Of a stretch of 64,000 nt of DNA, positions 33,024-47,380 are shown piece by piece (the stretch's first letter is position 1; every line of letters begins with the position of its first letter). The position numbers were made by a program, and so were the translations under genes. The stretch is from positions 5,333,501-5,397,500 of the forward strand of contig CM050651.1 of assembly GCA_027574665.1 (NCBI GenBank), given 5' to 3'. Source of the stretch: Rhynochetos jubatus. Its lineage: Eukaryota; Chordata; Aves; Eurypygiformes; Rhynochetidae. The notes under the pieces are model-generated. The model was not told the DNA's origin and did not search any database. It worked only from the letters and a program-made list of their open reading frames with translations.

Positions 33024-35769
33024 TTGCGTATCGTAGAAAATAATCTCTACAGTATTAGATGAGTAAAGTGGAATGTGCATGCAGCTGAAATAAGGAGCTG
33101 CTCAATTTTTTTAAAAATACCCTTTTCTATGTATATAAAACTGTACATGTGCTTGGCTTTCTCTCTAGCCATACTCTATTATTAACACCATCAGAAAAGA
33201 TTAGACATATATACAGTTTACCATTTTTGTTTTTAAGTGAGTGACCTTGTGTTACAGATTTCTCTTTGGAGAAATCTTGCATTAAGGCTTGTATTTATAC
33301 ATAAATTTGTAATATTTTTTGAAGCACTTAATACTACTTCAAATGGGCGTAAAAAAGTAGTTCATGCATGTACACAAACGATCTGAAAACGTGTATTACA
33401 AACAAAATCCCTAGCTATCCTGTAAACAGCTGCCCTCTCAAGAACTAAGAAAATATATTGCTTAGGAATACAGCTGGAGTTAAAACAACTAATCAAAACA
33501 CATTTGCCTTGTTCTAAAATACATGTAGATGAAGGTGATTTTGACTTGGATATACTTGTAATTTAAAAACACTCTACTGCACAGTCTTTAAACCTGATGT
33601 GTTTAAACTTGTTGAGCACGTTTTTCTTCTGATTTGAGTGCTTTGAAGCTCAGCTTCTATGTCTTAAACTTGTATGGCCTAACTGAGCATCTAGGTCCTT
33701 CACACATTTCCCTGTGACATGAGAAGGGTTTGAAAGCTGCAGTAAGCAGTTCATAGTGTTCTTTGCATGCACTGGTGTAGTTACTGTTCATGAACTTGAT
33801 ATAGAAAATATTCTGTGAAACCTTACTAAAGGAGAAGGATACTTAGTATTTTACATCCTTTTGCTTTATCACACCTTTTTATGTACCTACTCTACTGTAT
33901 ATCTAATGTGTAGTATCTATATACGGTGTCTAGTTTGATAAGACAAAAACATCTAGATGTTTTGTCTATAGATTACAATACAAAACAAATAGAAGCAGCG
34001 TAGTTGGTGGCAGATCTACTTAAAAATATTTTTTACTAATAATGTTCTATTTTCTTGCTCCTGTGTAACTGAAATCCCTTGTACTTGAAAGACCAGCAAG
34101 TTATTAATCAAGTCTTTAGCAGGTTATATTTTCTGGTTTTCATACTAAGTTTAGAAAGAAGAGAGATATGTTTTCTAATTAGGAATGGATGTAGAATGAC
34201 ATTAAGAGCCAGTTACTGCATATGTGATTTATCAGCACATTATAGTTGAAGCCTAAAACCAGAGTAATGTGATAATGGATTCTGCCCTTAATGTATAAGC
34301 ATATTAACTGGAAAACATGCCGAAACTTGCTAAGATAGGTACACATTTTACCATGAGGGTTCATTATAGCTACTGTCTTGATTTGGGCAAAGGCTAATTT
34401 GGAGATACAGATTTCTAGAGGAATATCTCTGAGGATGTAGACCAGGGAGTTATTGGAGCTAAGATAGACAGGAAGGCTGAATACTGGTCACCTTAGAGGC
34501 TGTGGAGGAAGATTCAACAAAAGCATTATCTGGACTTTATATATAAACTTACACTACCCTATTGCAAATCCCATGTGTCTTGAGCAGCTCCCAGTACTCT
34601 GTGTGGGATATATACAGTTTAAGTGTTGCGTCTCCCAATGTCTTTGGGAGAGAAGAAAAGGATAAGATAGCATGCTCCTCTGTCTCTTCTGTCAAGAGTG
34701 GATGGTATGCAACTTAAAGAGCTCTAGAGCACTACGGGTGCTCATCCGAACTAATTCCCTGGTGGAAAGTTCAACCAGATCCTAAAATAAGTCTTGTAAA
34801 TGTATCATAAGGAAATCCTAAATTGATGCTTCTCAAAATGGCATGACTGTTTCTGGTAGTATGTGCAATGTGACACAAACATTGATAATACCCTTCCTAC
34901 TGCTGATGTCTTTAACTGTTTAAGACTCTTTCCTCTAGGGATGCCTGTACTTCTGTATACATTCTCTCAAAGTAATGCCTTTGGTGCCAGCAACTTTTTA
35001 GTATCTTCCAGGGAAAAGACCCAGTTGTCCTTCCAAACAGATCCTAACGCTCAGAACTGGTTTCATGGCTGAGTGGTGACCAGCTATATCGCAGAATTAG
35101 ATGTGTAACTAATGTGTTGTCTTTTAATGTAGAAGCAGCAAAGACTTTTTTTTAAAGTAAAATTCAAATTAATTTCTCTGTATTTCAGTTCTTCAGAGCT
35201 ATAAAGTAATCAGAACTAATTAACAATGAGCATGTTCCATGGAAGGCTCTCGGGGCCTGAAATCTTTGTCCCTACTTGCTTACCAAGGAGGCATCGCATG
35301 AACAGTTTGCATTACACAAGGCCTTGAGCTTGATCTTGAAAAGAGGACAGGAACTTCCGACCCTCTTCATTCAAACTAGTCTGTCATTAAGTCACACAAG
35401 GAATGAATTTGCACGCTGAAAAATCTCTTTAAAAAAATAAATAAATCAAAAGATGATCTGGTTCAAGGTGTGACACTAGGACCTCCTTATTAGGCATGTA
35501 ATAAGATGAAACTGCTCTGTGAGAAGTGCCGAAGAGGGGAGGAGGCTTTAATACAAGATTTTAAAATTTTCATAATTTCTGGCTAATTTTTTTTGATCCA
35601 CAGCTGATATATTCAAGTGTATTTCCATACAAAGAAGGCTGGGAACTCACTTGAAATTTAAAAAGAAAACTTTTTTTCCAGATAAAGTGCCTCGAAAGGC
35701 TCAGTTTTTAAAAATAACAGATTTTACAAAACTGTTTTAAGAATGGTTTGCAGGTGAAATAATTTTCTA

Positions 35770-36960
35770 TCCTTCACATAATGGGAGAAACGTGGGAGGA
35801 GTTGCGATTATCTGAATCGTGATTTCTCTGCAGTGCAGTTGCACGTCCTCATGACAAGATCGCAGATCCAGAATCTAAAATTATAGATTAGTTATGCATA
35901 TTTGAAAAGTATTTAAAAGACTTGCTAAACTCTAAATTGTGGTGGAGTTGTTTCAATAATCATTGAGAATTAATTCACAGCGCTTATGAAAGCTGAAGTT
36001 GACACAGAGGCCACGATGACAGAGTGCAGATGTCTGCAAGTACCACTATACAGGGCATGTTCATTTGGAAGAATGAACAGTTTTGACAATGGATTTAGTG
36101 TTTGAATCTACATTTTTCCAGTACTTTGCCATCAGTGTGTTCATATCTATTTCAAATAAATTTAGCCACTAAATAAAGATGAATCTATCCTAGGCGTAAA
36201 ACTGAAATTATGTTCTTTTTCTATCAATGACAGATAGCAATCTCTCTCTCCTTTATTATTTTTCTTTTTTTCTTTGAAGATAAAGAATTTGAAGATATTT
36301 TTAGTGTCTGATTAGAATATGGTTTTGTGAATGGTATTAATCCCTCAAAAGGAGGGGAACTGTTCAATATTTGTCTTTTGAATCCATGAAGACTTTGAGT
36401 TTCGAATGATGGGTCACACTGATTGCATTAAACTGAATGCAATTGTATCCTCAATATTCTAAGTCCTCCCTCTACCTTTCACTGACTGTGCAAGTTTCGA
36501 TTAAGTCGGACGCTGTCAGAGTATTTTGTAAGCTCCCATTTAATGAACAGTAGATAATGCCACAGTGAACTGGGCTATTACTTGTTGGTGAGCAGGAAAA
36601 TGTTAACCTGTGAAGAGAGTTGTTTTGCATATGTATGATTTAAGTAAAACAGTCATTGCCAAGCCATATTACAGACATTCACAACTGTTTAATTCTTATT
36701 ATCTTTGCTTTCTAATTCACCTTCTTCTTTTTTAAATTGCAGTTCAAATGTTTGGAGGTTTGAACATATAATTAGATTTCACTCACAAAAGAAAAAAAGC
36801 GTTATTTTTCCCATCTGTATGTTCTCTGTGGGACTATATTGTAAATTCCGTAATGGACTATAAAACAGATCGTTACATAATTGTACACATAATTTAGTCT
36901 AAAATCTGTAGGCTGTCAGATAATGCCAGCGTACCCACAGGCTCTGCTGTGCTCTGGAAT
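35770..36960. promoter_or_regulatory. Candidate conserved regulatory cluster
   Basis: About 1.2 kb of low-repeat AT-rich sequence rich in homeodomain-like TAAT/ATTA and octamer-like words (for example ATGCATAT near 35.9 kb). GC-containing islands such as TTCGATTAAGTCGGACGC (about 36.5 kb) keep CpGs. This texture is typical of deeply conserved enhancers in gene deserts beside neural adhesion genes. Not aligned. Confidence 0.22.
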
Positions 36961-38689
36961 GACTGCACAGACCACGTAGTCACACCTGAGATGGCACTGA
37001 AGGGCTGTAGGTAAAGACAGAAAGGAAAAAAAACATTGGAAAAAAGGGTTTCACAAACCAACGTGTAGGCTTTTGCAATACCTCCCCTGTTAAACTTTTC
37101 CCAAGTTAAAAATTATACTTATTTTACCCTCCATCTTTTCCTTCTATGGGATCTTTTACCTTTCCCCTGGAGAACATCGCAGCTTTGCTCTTGCTTGGTC
37201 AACAGACTTTTGGGACTGTTCACTTTGTTTACTGCATTAATGACTTCACTATTAATGAAATGGGGAGGGAGTTCTTGCAGGAATGCTGGTTATTCCTGTA
37301 GACACCTACACATACTGAAATAATAAAACATCTGGGAAGTTTCATTTTTAACTGGCCTTTCAGGATTGATTGATGTTTACACTCTGTTACTTTCTTGGAA
37401 GATGAAAGAAATCTTTCTTTCTAAAGGGCTAGATCTTTTTGTGGTTAATTAAAACAGAATAATTGATATGAAATGGTTCTGTTTAGTTGGTGGTCTGTAC
37501 AGCTAATTCAGGGTTTTATCACCTGACACTGGAAGTTCTAAGAAGACAACAAACGAACAAATGTTGCCAGGTCAAAACCATGTGAAAATAGTTATAAATG
37601 CTGAAGTACCAAGTATAAGCAACTACTTCTGAATCCTCAGAGGAGTCCCTGAAAGAACATGTTACAGATCCTGTCATGTGTTATGTGTGCTGGGGCAAGG
37701 ATTGTTTCTGCTTCTTGTCTTTGATATTTACAAGATTTTACACTATTTCCCCATGTGTGGTTTTCTTTTTCCCCTTCTGTTCTCCCCATGGCTACATGTT
37801 TATCTCTTGCTGCGATGGCAAATAACCACTCAGCAGGCAAATGCCTAATGCAAGAACATTGCAGAAGTTCAGGCCAATGACTCAGGACTCTGCAGGAAAG
37901 CATTTTCTCTGCTGTCACTGCTCAGTGACAGTAGATCAGCTCTGTCAGAGAAGAATTGCACTTTCTTGTACTGTTGTCAGACGATGGAGACTTTGGTTTT
38001 AATGGGTTTCTGTTGCTACGTGAGAATGATGGTCTGTAACTCAGTGTAATAAAACCCCAAGGATTTCCTCAGTAATTCTCTTACTCTACGTAGGGCATAC
38101 GCTGCATTGTTCTCATTTCACGTTTTGAAAGATGAGCCCTCAGCGTTCATGGAAATCTAAAATAACAAGCTGCAGATTAAGAGCATGTGTGGGCTGTGTA
38201 GTTTTCTGACCTTTCCATTGCACTCTTTTTGATGGAGAACAGATAAGATGAAGTGACCTGTGAGGAACGGAGCAGTAAACACCATTTACACCTTCTGATG
38301 AGGCTGAAGGATGCCTGTTTTCTTCAGAAGAAGGGAGTGGAAGAGAGAGTTTTCCAGGTTGAGGTGAAGTCATTCTCTGTCTTGCGTCCACATTTTGCTC
38401 TAGCGTTTACGCTGGAACTTAAAGAGGGGTAATGGAGGGGTAAATTAGCCTGTATTTATATTGCATTTACGTATTTAACACAGTAATATATACCTCAAAA
38501 GATCACTGTTCTTTTATAGAGTATGTCTTGCTATGAATAATTCGTATTATCAGTGACAGAATTTTGCTACTAATACAAGCTTGTTGCGTTTGGCCTTTGA
38601 GACATGAAATATTTCCAAACTTGCGCTATCTTTGGATTTATCCCTGTTCTCAAATTGCATGCTTTTTCCAGTGGTGCCTGAGGCTTGCT

Positions 38690-38930
38690 GGGTTAAATGA
38701 TGTCTGAGAGAGTCTTTAGCGTTCACTGCTTGACTGCTTTATGTAGAATTAAACGTGCTTAATGATACAGTATTATGGGTAGTGATGAACAAAATATAAC
38801 TGCGGTGTACAACACTGATTAAATTACTGTGTTTTTCTTAAGCTAAACTTCTACATCAAGATTTATCAGTTGATTAACGTTAGTCATGCATGGAAGCCTG
38901 GTTGAATTAGATTCTCAGAGCTGCTATAGG
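38690..38930. promoter_or_regulatory. Candidate conserved non-coding element
   Basis: An AT-rich block with spaced GATTAA, TTAATGA, GTTAACG-like and TTATCAGTTGATTAACG words and no repeats. Inference from motif texture only. Confidence 0.17.
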
Positions 38931-41900
38931 TTATACTTAGAGAATTCTGATATGTAAGTAATCTAGGCTATCATGTTTGAGGTCTTCTTCAGAAAGATGT
39001 AATACAAGTACATGAATATGGAAGGAGTTTGGATTCCACTTTTTTTTCCCCTCTCAAACATTTAGGAAGGATGCAAATATTGCCACTATCAGTTACACAT
39101 GTGTTATAAAATGTGCTATTGATGGTCCTAAAGACCAGTGTGGCCACTTTGTGTAGTTCAGGAGTTGTACCAAGGATGCTGGGATCATTCAGGTATTGTA
39201 TGTTCATGACCTTAATTAACACATGACAGCTTTTATTATCTGAGGTTTCAAACCCTAGTGTGTGGAAGAAGGGATGGTGCTAAGTGAGGCAGAAAGGGGA
39301 AGTGGGTGAGCTATTGCTTGTTTGGTTTGCTTATTTGTTACAACACTACTCAAGCATAACTTTCTTCATGACCTTTTAAATTATTTGGTACTTGATGATG
39401 TACTTCATTTGAGAGTGTCTTTAGCCTTGAGATTTAAAGTGGTCGTTGCAAAAGAATATTGATGTGCAGGCAGTTAATAGATTTTGATTCCATTGAAACG
39501 CTGTGGGGAAGCTCAGTCATTTGTTTTTTGACACTGCATTGTGACAGTCAAATTTTACTGGATAAACTAAACCAATTTTTTTAAAGCTTCTGAATCTTGT
39601 TATATGTTGAATTCTATTTTCTTTTTTTTTCTTGCATTAGTCCTTCTGAACAAGTAGTTTTAAGTCTGCTAATGCAAAGAGCTACTGTATTTTGTTTTGT
39701 AAATCACTTTCTTGGAATCTATAGGGAAAACTATTTAATGAGTGAGATTTTTCTGCTCATGAATCTTCTGTGGATTGATTCCACCTTTTAGACCTCAATT
39801 CAAGTTTTCATTGAATATACTGCATAATTCTTGATTATATCTTACTTGCATGTAATTTATTTCAGACATTTCCAATATTAACATAGTTATAGATAGTTAT
39901 GACCTGGCTAACTTAAGGAAAAGAATGGATATGTGATAATTTACCTTTAAAAAAAGTCTTCTATTCTTCTCTTAGAGTTAACACTAACAATTTCCTCTTT
40001 CAAGAAGGATGAAGTATTCTTTCTGTATAGCTTTTATTTCTTCTTAAGAAAAGCTTTCCAGTTCTAAAGCTTATAGAATTCCCATTGGTATGCAAACAGA
40101 TACAGTGACTGTAGTTTCTTTTCAGTTTTAATGTAATTTCTGCAATAAACTATGCATACACATTCCTGTTTAGTGGCTTTTATTTCCTGATGCTCGCATG
40201 AAAAAGTTCTCGAGTGGACAATCTGTTTGCCAAGTTCCAGTTGAGATTGAAATTTCACTGGAGTTATGAACCCCTAAATACAGAGACCTGTTAGGAAAAT
40301 GCTGAAAAACATACTGCAAGTATAATTTCTCTAGTAAAATGTTGTGAATATACTACATGCTCCTGCATGATGTTCTCATCATTTGTACAAGTACAGTATA
40401 CAAGGGGGAAAAGAAATCTGTCACCATATCACATTACTTCTGAGAAACTGGAATAGCTAACCTTTGTCAACAATTTGTTTCTGAGAAGAAATGGAAGTTG
40501 CAGTTTATTCAGCTCCACTGTGTTCGTGATTGAAACACGCATTAAAAATAAATCACGTTCAACTCTGAGGCCCCTAATTTTGACATTACAGTTTTAGAAC
40601 ATCACACAGAGGACAGCACAGGGCTCACTTTAATTGGATTGTGTTGGAAAAGGCTGCCACAAGACACTCTGGACCAGGTTCTCCAACAGCCTTAAACACG
40701 CCATAATCCTCACAGAGTGGGTGGGAAACACTATCACTTCTGACATGATCGCGTTTCACACCTGGTTTACATATGTGCAGATGTTGACGCAAGGTTCAGA
40801 GCAAAATACAGGATGGCTTCTTACAAAGTAACATAAAAGGAAATAAGACAACTGGCACAGAGCAGGTAAATGCAGAGAGCTATGAGTATAGGACAGATAA
40901 TTCCTTTTGCTGAATGTAAAGTCTAATGATTTCTTTGAATGAGTCACTCCTTATGGGGTTCTACTAACATAGCAAGGCAGACCACTGTTTTTTTAGCGCT
41001 AGCTTAGTGGCATGAGAAAAAATATGACACATGACAACTGATTTTTGTTACGGTTTTCTTTATGGCAGAATATAAGTGATCTGGATTCATACTCGTTCTC
41101 CAGTATGAATCAGACTGATCTTGGTCTGTTTTCTCTTGAACACACCTTTCTTGAATTCATCTGACTTCTGCTGTTTTAAAGTAACTGATAGGGTGATCTG
41201 CCATGTATCTTGGTCTCTCAGTTTCGCTTCACGATAGAAACGTGTTTTTTTTTTTTTTTTTTTTTAAAAAAAGTCTTCATACTGGTCTTATTTCAAGGAC
41301 AGTGACAGCACCTGTTGTGAACATACCTATGTGTTCAATTCCAGCATCAAGCTGATAAAATAGCATCACCTGAGCCATACCATTTATTAAATACCATGCC
41401 TGACTTGTTTCTGAGAGCAGCAAAAGTTTAGTTCTGGTTGGTGTCCTTTGTTCTTCAGGATGGTATTTCTAATGTCTGTGGATAACTGTGACATGTGGCC
41501 TCTAATATGGTACAAAGTTCAATGGGATTATTTATTGAGGCTGACATTTTGCAGGTTTTTGTGGGACCCAGCTATGGACAAGCTGTCCCACACACCACTT
41601 TCTGTTAAAATTTCTCATGGTGGGGTTTTTTTTTGTTTGTTTGTTGTGGTTTTTTTTTTTTTTTCCCCATGGGACCCCTTAAAATATTGAGTGATTCCAT
41701 AAGAACATTTCAATTTTGTCGGCCACAGGAAACATATGGTGGTACTTTTCCTTCAAAAAGGGATGGCTTCAATCAGTCCACAAATCACATTTGTACATTT
41801 TAATTCTCTTTTATAATTACAAATACAACTGATGCTATGAACAAAGGGGTTCCAGAGTTTCCTACATCTTCAAACTCTGCTGAGAATTCTTACAGGCTCA

Positions 41901-42809
41901 TTACTTTGTTCTTCTTCCTATAGTACTTCAAGAGCTTTTTGGCAACTTAAGGTGACAATCATGTCATAGCTGTCTCCTTGTTTGGCTATTAAACTTTTGT
42001 TAGTTTTGGAAACAGAGCATCTAAATATCAGAAATATGAGTGAAATTTTGAACTGGTGGGTGTGGCTTTAACATTTTAATTAAATGTATTTTGAACAGGT
42101 TTATTATCCAGAACATCTATGCATTTTTTAAGCAGTAAGAACAACAGTACTATATAAAATAGATTACCAGAATTGCTGGGCTGGTAGGGAAAGTGTAATA
42201 GAAAGATTCGTGGGGTTTTTTTAGGGCTTCAAATTTCAGATGCCTTGCAAGTAAATGCCGCCTTAATAAAGTCAGCCACAGTGAAGTGCTGAGATTCTAA
42301 GCCAGCTGTCCTGATCTAGCTTCATGGAATAGATGACACACAAGTCTGAGGGTTACTTCAAACTTAACTGATAATTTTAAGGTCATCTGATGTATGGAAT
42401 CAGTATTAGCATTTTCTAGTTCCTCTTAAAAAAATCCCCCAAAATACCCCCCCCAATATGCCCTCACCCCCACACAAAAAAATAAGCCAAACCCAAACTC
42501 CCCCCACAAACCCCATCCTTGCACAAACTCATATTTAAGAATGCCTTGCTTCCTCTGTGGTGGGAGGAAAATGGAGACGGGGCAATACAAAGGTCTGGGA
42601 CAAAATGAAGAACAACAATCAAGCCTGAGTCAGAGTTTAATATTCTATTCACTATAGTGCAATGCCTTTCAAACAGATCAAGAGAAAGAGCAATCAAACA
42701 GTGAAAGAGATTTCAGATCACAAGTCCATTAATTATGAAAATCTAAAGAATAGATAACATAAAATGTGGTGAAGATGCAGTAAACAGTATACGCCATTAC
42801 GTGTGTACC

Positions 42810-42822
42810 ATGCAAATTGCAT
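42810..42822. promoter_or_regulatory. POU octamer within a perfect inverted repeat
   Basis: ATGCAAATTGCAT contains a perfect octamer (ATGCAAAT) and is symmetric around one central base (ATGCAA-A-TTGCAT), giving overlapping half-sites on both strands. Binding is inferred. Confidence 0.3.
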
Positions 42823-45800
42823 TGAAGCCTTGGTGAAAAGTAGTGGGCTTTTTGTGAAGTAGAAAAATAATGAATACACTTTAGAAAGGTAATGACATGC
42901 CTATATATCACTGAAACAGGAGGCAGAACACAAAACAAATTAATGATTATTTGTAAACCTAATAAGGGAATGTCAAGGACAGCTAGTGCACGAGACAGTA
43001 CATGAATGTGAATGATAAAAGGGAAAGCAAACAGCCACTGAGAAAACTACGGGAGAATTAGTGTGTCATTAAAACCAAATATAAAGAAGTCTGATGATTA
43101 ACAGAAGGACTAACCACTCTGTTTTTCCTACTATCCAGGGATGTTTGTCAGAAACTTTAATGGTGTAATTTACTACTGTCAAATAAGGACTTTTTAGAGG
43201 GTAAAAGTATGGAAAAACAGGTTGTGAACCAAAAAAAAATCTTTTGTTGATCGTGGTTGCTTGTGTGGCTGTGAGTATGGAAGCATCCTACTTGTGCACA
43301 ACGCTTTTTTTTTAACGTGAAAAAAAAAATTCTAAAATGCTTACCTTAAACTGAGCCTAGTTTTCGAAGATTTTTTTTAGAGATGGCTGAGACATTGTTT
43401 TGAAACTTAAAAAAAAAAAAAAAGAAAAGATTGGAATGGCTTTTTTCCATTGGAGGAAATGCTGTACGTTCTGCTACTGCACACTGCAGTGTCTCTGATC
43501 TTGCATCTCAAACTTCTTGGAAGAAGAAAAGAAAAAGAAGTGGTCACCTAGGCTGGACATCCTATATACCCTTCGTCCTCTGTGCTTCTCAAAACCCCTT
43601 GTTACTCTTGATACTTGCTATTGGAATGTGTCTTAAAACAATGCTTTTATATTGGAAAAACTACATTTCTTTGCAACTGCAACCTTCTGAAGGAATAGAC
43701 TGATTTTTACAAGGTATTCTAAAATAAGAGAAGAAAAATAGTATTTGAGGAGCGCTACACTTTTTCCTGACCAGAGAAGAACATTTTGATTTTTTCCCAT
43801 TTAAAAACCACAAAGTTGGTAAACTTGCTATCTTATGCTGTAATATAAACCTTTAATAATTAGGTAAGAGAGTTGTTATGATTTGTCTGTCTTCAACCTG
43901 AGTTTCTACTGACTCTAGTAATAGCCTAATGAAATTCAAATAGCTAGGCTGAAGGTTAGAAGGGGGATGACACATGAGGCTGATATTAATAATGTATGTG
44001 AGCAAATAGACTTGCAGTAGCAGTTCCAACAGTGTGGAACGAGTTACAAAGAGAGGTCTGTCTCAATATGACCTGCACTAGAAAACAGGATTGAAACTCA
44101 AGATCTGCAGTTTCAAAACATAGCTTTCCTGTCTGCTGAGCTCCTGTCCAATAAATGCCATCCCCTGCTGTGCAGCAAATGCCTGAATCATTTCATAACA
44201 GTCTGGCCAAGTAAGCAGTTACAGATTTTCACCCTTCTGAAGCTGTCAACCTTATCAAATGTGATCTTGGAACTGAATTAGTATCTACGCTTGATCATTT
44301 GTCACAGTGGAAATAACAAGTTTGGTGCTGGTTTGGTGACAAAGCAATAGCAAAGTATGTGAGAGAAATTACCCTATGCGCTAGAAAACATGAAACTCCC
44401 TCATGTTTTGTGCTTTCCTAACAAGTAGAAAACCTCTGTAGTTCATTAATTGAGCGTAGCTTTCTGCCTGGCTAAATGGTCATGAAGTACAGTATCAAGA
44501 CCGTCATGTTGCTTTAGATTCTTTTGTTTAATAGCACTGGTTTATTTTCAAATAATGATTTCTGGCTTCCTGTATTGCTCATCCTGAAGTCTGTCAACAA
44601 CCTGAAAGGAAGATAATCTTTTCTGTCATCTTCTTTTGAAAATCCAAGAAAAATGAGTGCATCAGATAATGCTTATGTCTTACATGATCGTTTTTGTGTC
44701 AGATTCGGGATACACCCATGCCATTTTCTGGCACGGGATGGTTGGTTGAGGATTCATTGTTAAGACAGTCTTCAAGTCTTTTTGAATTCCCACTCCTCCA
44801 CCCCCCTCAGGATTTGTTTGTGTCAATTTTTCTTCTAAAAACCTGACAAGTATCTTATATAGTGAATTAAGATAAGATGGTAATTTGGGAAGTCCTGAAT
44901 TAATGAACACACTTTAAATTTTGATAAAGTGCTTCAGTGATTTAGAAAAAGTTAGCATTTGCTGCAACAAACCTAGAAGTTAAGGGATGATCTTCATTGA
45001 TGAGCAACCATTTATCAACCAGCTTCAATGGCTACAAAACTTTTAGAAAGCGACAAAACAAGTCAGTGATAACACAGATAACAGGATATTTATTCGCTGT
45101 TGTCAAGTGGGATCCATCAGATTTAGATGCAGGTAGTTGATTTGCTGGTAAACACAGCCTGTCTTCTTTTTATAGCAAAAAGTCTAATAATCTTCCAGCA
45201 TGGCATTCTCCTCAGAGCCTTATCAGTTCTCTTTGTGGCTCAGTGAATTTATGAAGTCTCTCTCCATACGTCATCCTCCTGACTCAGCAGTATCTGCCAT
45301 AGCAATGAATGTTGTTACCCCAGAATGGACACTTCCACTCTGATCTGAGCAGAATCTTGCATTATGTGGCGACTTTCTTGGTGACCAAATTAACAAGAAG
45401 TGCGCTTTCTTACACTTTTAGCTATTTAAGTTCTTCAAAAGTACTCTAGAAAGGATTGGAGGAAGTTTAACTGTCTTTCACAGCAGAAGACATCACAAGT
45501 GTCAAATCTGTGGTGTTCCCTCAGTGATGTTATTTGGCTATTCCACACTGACTGCAAGATGCATGCTCCCATGAATGTAAGTAATCTTTCTCATAAAGTA
45601 AAAGTTAGATTTTCAGTTTCCTTGCACTTTCCAAGTGTTTTATTCTCACATATATTTCTGGAGTGTTAACAACATCTTGTAGCAAGTAGCTTGGTCTGGT
45701 CTGTGTACTACAACTCTCATGGGTCTCAAGGGACCTATGGCATTTTTTTGGTAGCTAAGCCACAGTGGAAAAGGGAGGAGGTGAGTCTCTCTATCTCATC

Positions 45801-46441
45801 CCTGTGCTGATAGTTAATTTAATTTGGGAAAGATATTATCTGATTTGCCCAAAGGCAAAGAAAGAGCAAGTAGGGACTAGCATTCAGAGTTGCTCAGTCC
45901 ACTAACAAGCAGTCCTCATTTAAAAAAGATGTACAGATCCTCATGGCCTGTCTTTATGGTCTTCTGCTAGCAGACTTCAGCACATTTCTTGCCCTCTGGG
46001 GAACCATGAATAGGCAGCTATGTCACTGCAGTTAGCATGGTGTTGTGCTGAGAACATAAATCCTGCTGAGAGGAAGCCTTTAAAGCTCAAGTGAATCAAT
46101 TCACTAGCTGTCACTGTCCAGATTTTGGGTGTCCTGCTGGCTAGCCTCCAAGCCCAGTGCACGGACAGAGCGAGCGGATTAGCCCACAAAGTGCTATGGA
46201 GGTGTGGTGTTGGCTTTGCTTGCCTAAGAGGGCTGTTGTAGTGACTGTTTGGCAGCAGCTCTGGTTCAGCAGCAGTTCCTCAGTATCAGATGCCCTTTGC
46301 AGGAATGAGGAGCAGTGCTTGCCTGGGATGTGGGAGATACAGGAACTTTTAGGTTTCAGTGGTTTCAGAGCCACTCTGTGCTGTGGTAGTCACTCTTGAT
46401 GCTCTATTCTTGTTTTTCTTTGTTGACTTGCTTCATTACTC

Positions 46442-46464
46442 TTTTTTTTTTTTTTTTTTTTTTT
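46442..46464. repeat. Poly-T run (23)
   Basis: An uninterrupted T23. No retroelement body was recognised beside it. Confidence 0.9.
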
Positions 46465-47380
46465 GCTGACAGTTGCTTAATTCCTGCTTTTATGCTCATG
46501 GAGAATGAAAACAAAATTTGAATTCTTAATGTAAACTTTCATAAACTGAGAAGCCAGCCCTGAGGTATAGCTCTCAAAGTATGTCTTTAAAGATTTCTCT
46601 TCCACTGCCCTGCTGCTGTCCTTGCTCTGCGTGCTTATTCTGTTGTTGTGGTTGAAGACTCATTATCACTAAGGAGCGAGTTTCAGAGTTTATGATAAAT
46701 AGTTATGCGAAAACCTCGGCGTAGTAATAATCTGAAAAGAAAGCAGAGTGTTAGGGGCTGTTGGGAGAGGAACAGGGAACAAAACACATCATGTATTAAT
46801 CCCTGTTTTGTCTGCATCTCTTTGAATATCGTATGTAGTGCTGGCTCCTGTCATTTCGAAAAGTATATATAGAACATCTGGAACAAGTTCAGAGAAGGAC
46901 AGCAATAAACTGTAAAGCCATGGGATATTTTCTGTTTAAGGAACCACCAAATGGGGAAAAGTAAGTTTCTCAGCTGGAAAGAGGTGATAGACGGGGGTAA
47001 TGAAGGTGAAGAATGAAGTGAGGAAGTGCCAAGCAGTGTGGAAGGACCCCCATACCATCCATCCCTTCCTAAACCTTTTGGGGTGGGTGTTGGACTGCAG
47101 AGTCCAGGGTGAGAGCAGCAGCCTCCTGCACTGGGGCAGAGCTGGGGCTCCAGTGCCTGGCTCTGTTGGACATCCCTGCCTTCTCCTCCTGGCCGGGAAA
47201 CCAGGAATGGTTGGGAAGCCATCCTGGGGCAGAGACTCCTGTTACTGCTGCAGCCTGACTGCAGATCATAGAGGGCACTGGGTCTTCTCCCCTGGCTATG
47301 TGAAAAAAGGAAGAGGTAAAGGAAGGAATACAAAAATTAGCTATGGGTTCAGAACATGGTTTTGAATCCACATTCAATAT
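46465..47380. other. Segment with the LINE-like fragment and a GC-richer part
   Basis: After the CR1-like stretch, about 47.04-47.27 kb is GC-rich and gives short open frames on both strands. No protein is recognised. It may be a continuation of the same degraded element. Confidence 0.3.
46860..47010 (+). mobile_element. Probable old CR1-like LINE fragment
   Basis: The words CTGGAACAAGTTCAGAGAAGGACAG and, about 90 bp on, AAGTTTCTCAGCTGGAAAGAGG resemble in order and spacing the 3' region of CR1/L3-type reverse transcriptase genes (the part reading roughly 'lelvqrra... lfsLekrR'). Divergence is strong and no tail is seen. Orientation would be plus. This is pattern recognition, not an alignment. 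Confidence 0.4.

Larger units (their letters stand above)
33024..46430. other. Intergenic DNA, no gene recognised
   Basis: AT-rich unique sequence with T21A7 at 41245-41272, a G/T tract near 41623-41667 and an A/C-rich tract at about 42425-42520. Regulatory candidates are at about 35.8-36.96 and 38.69-38.93 kb. No gene, RNA gene or further clear transposon was found. Confidence 0.6.

Noticed and set aside
46851-47333. 160-codon minus frame
   Set aside because: It begins at TTG, crosses the probable CR1-like remnant in antisense and shows no domain.
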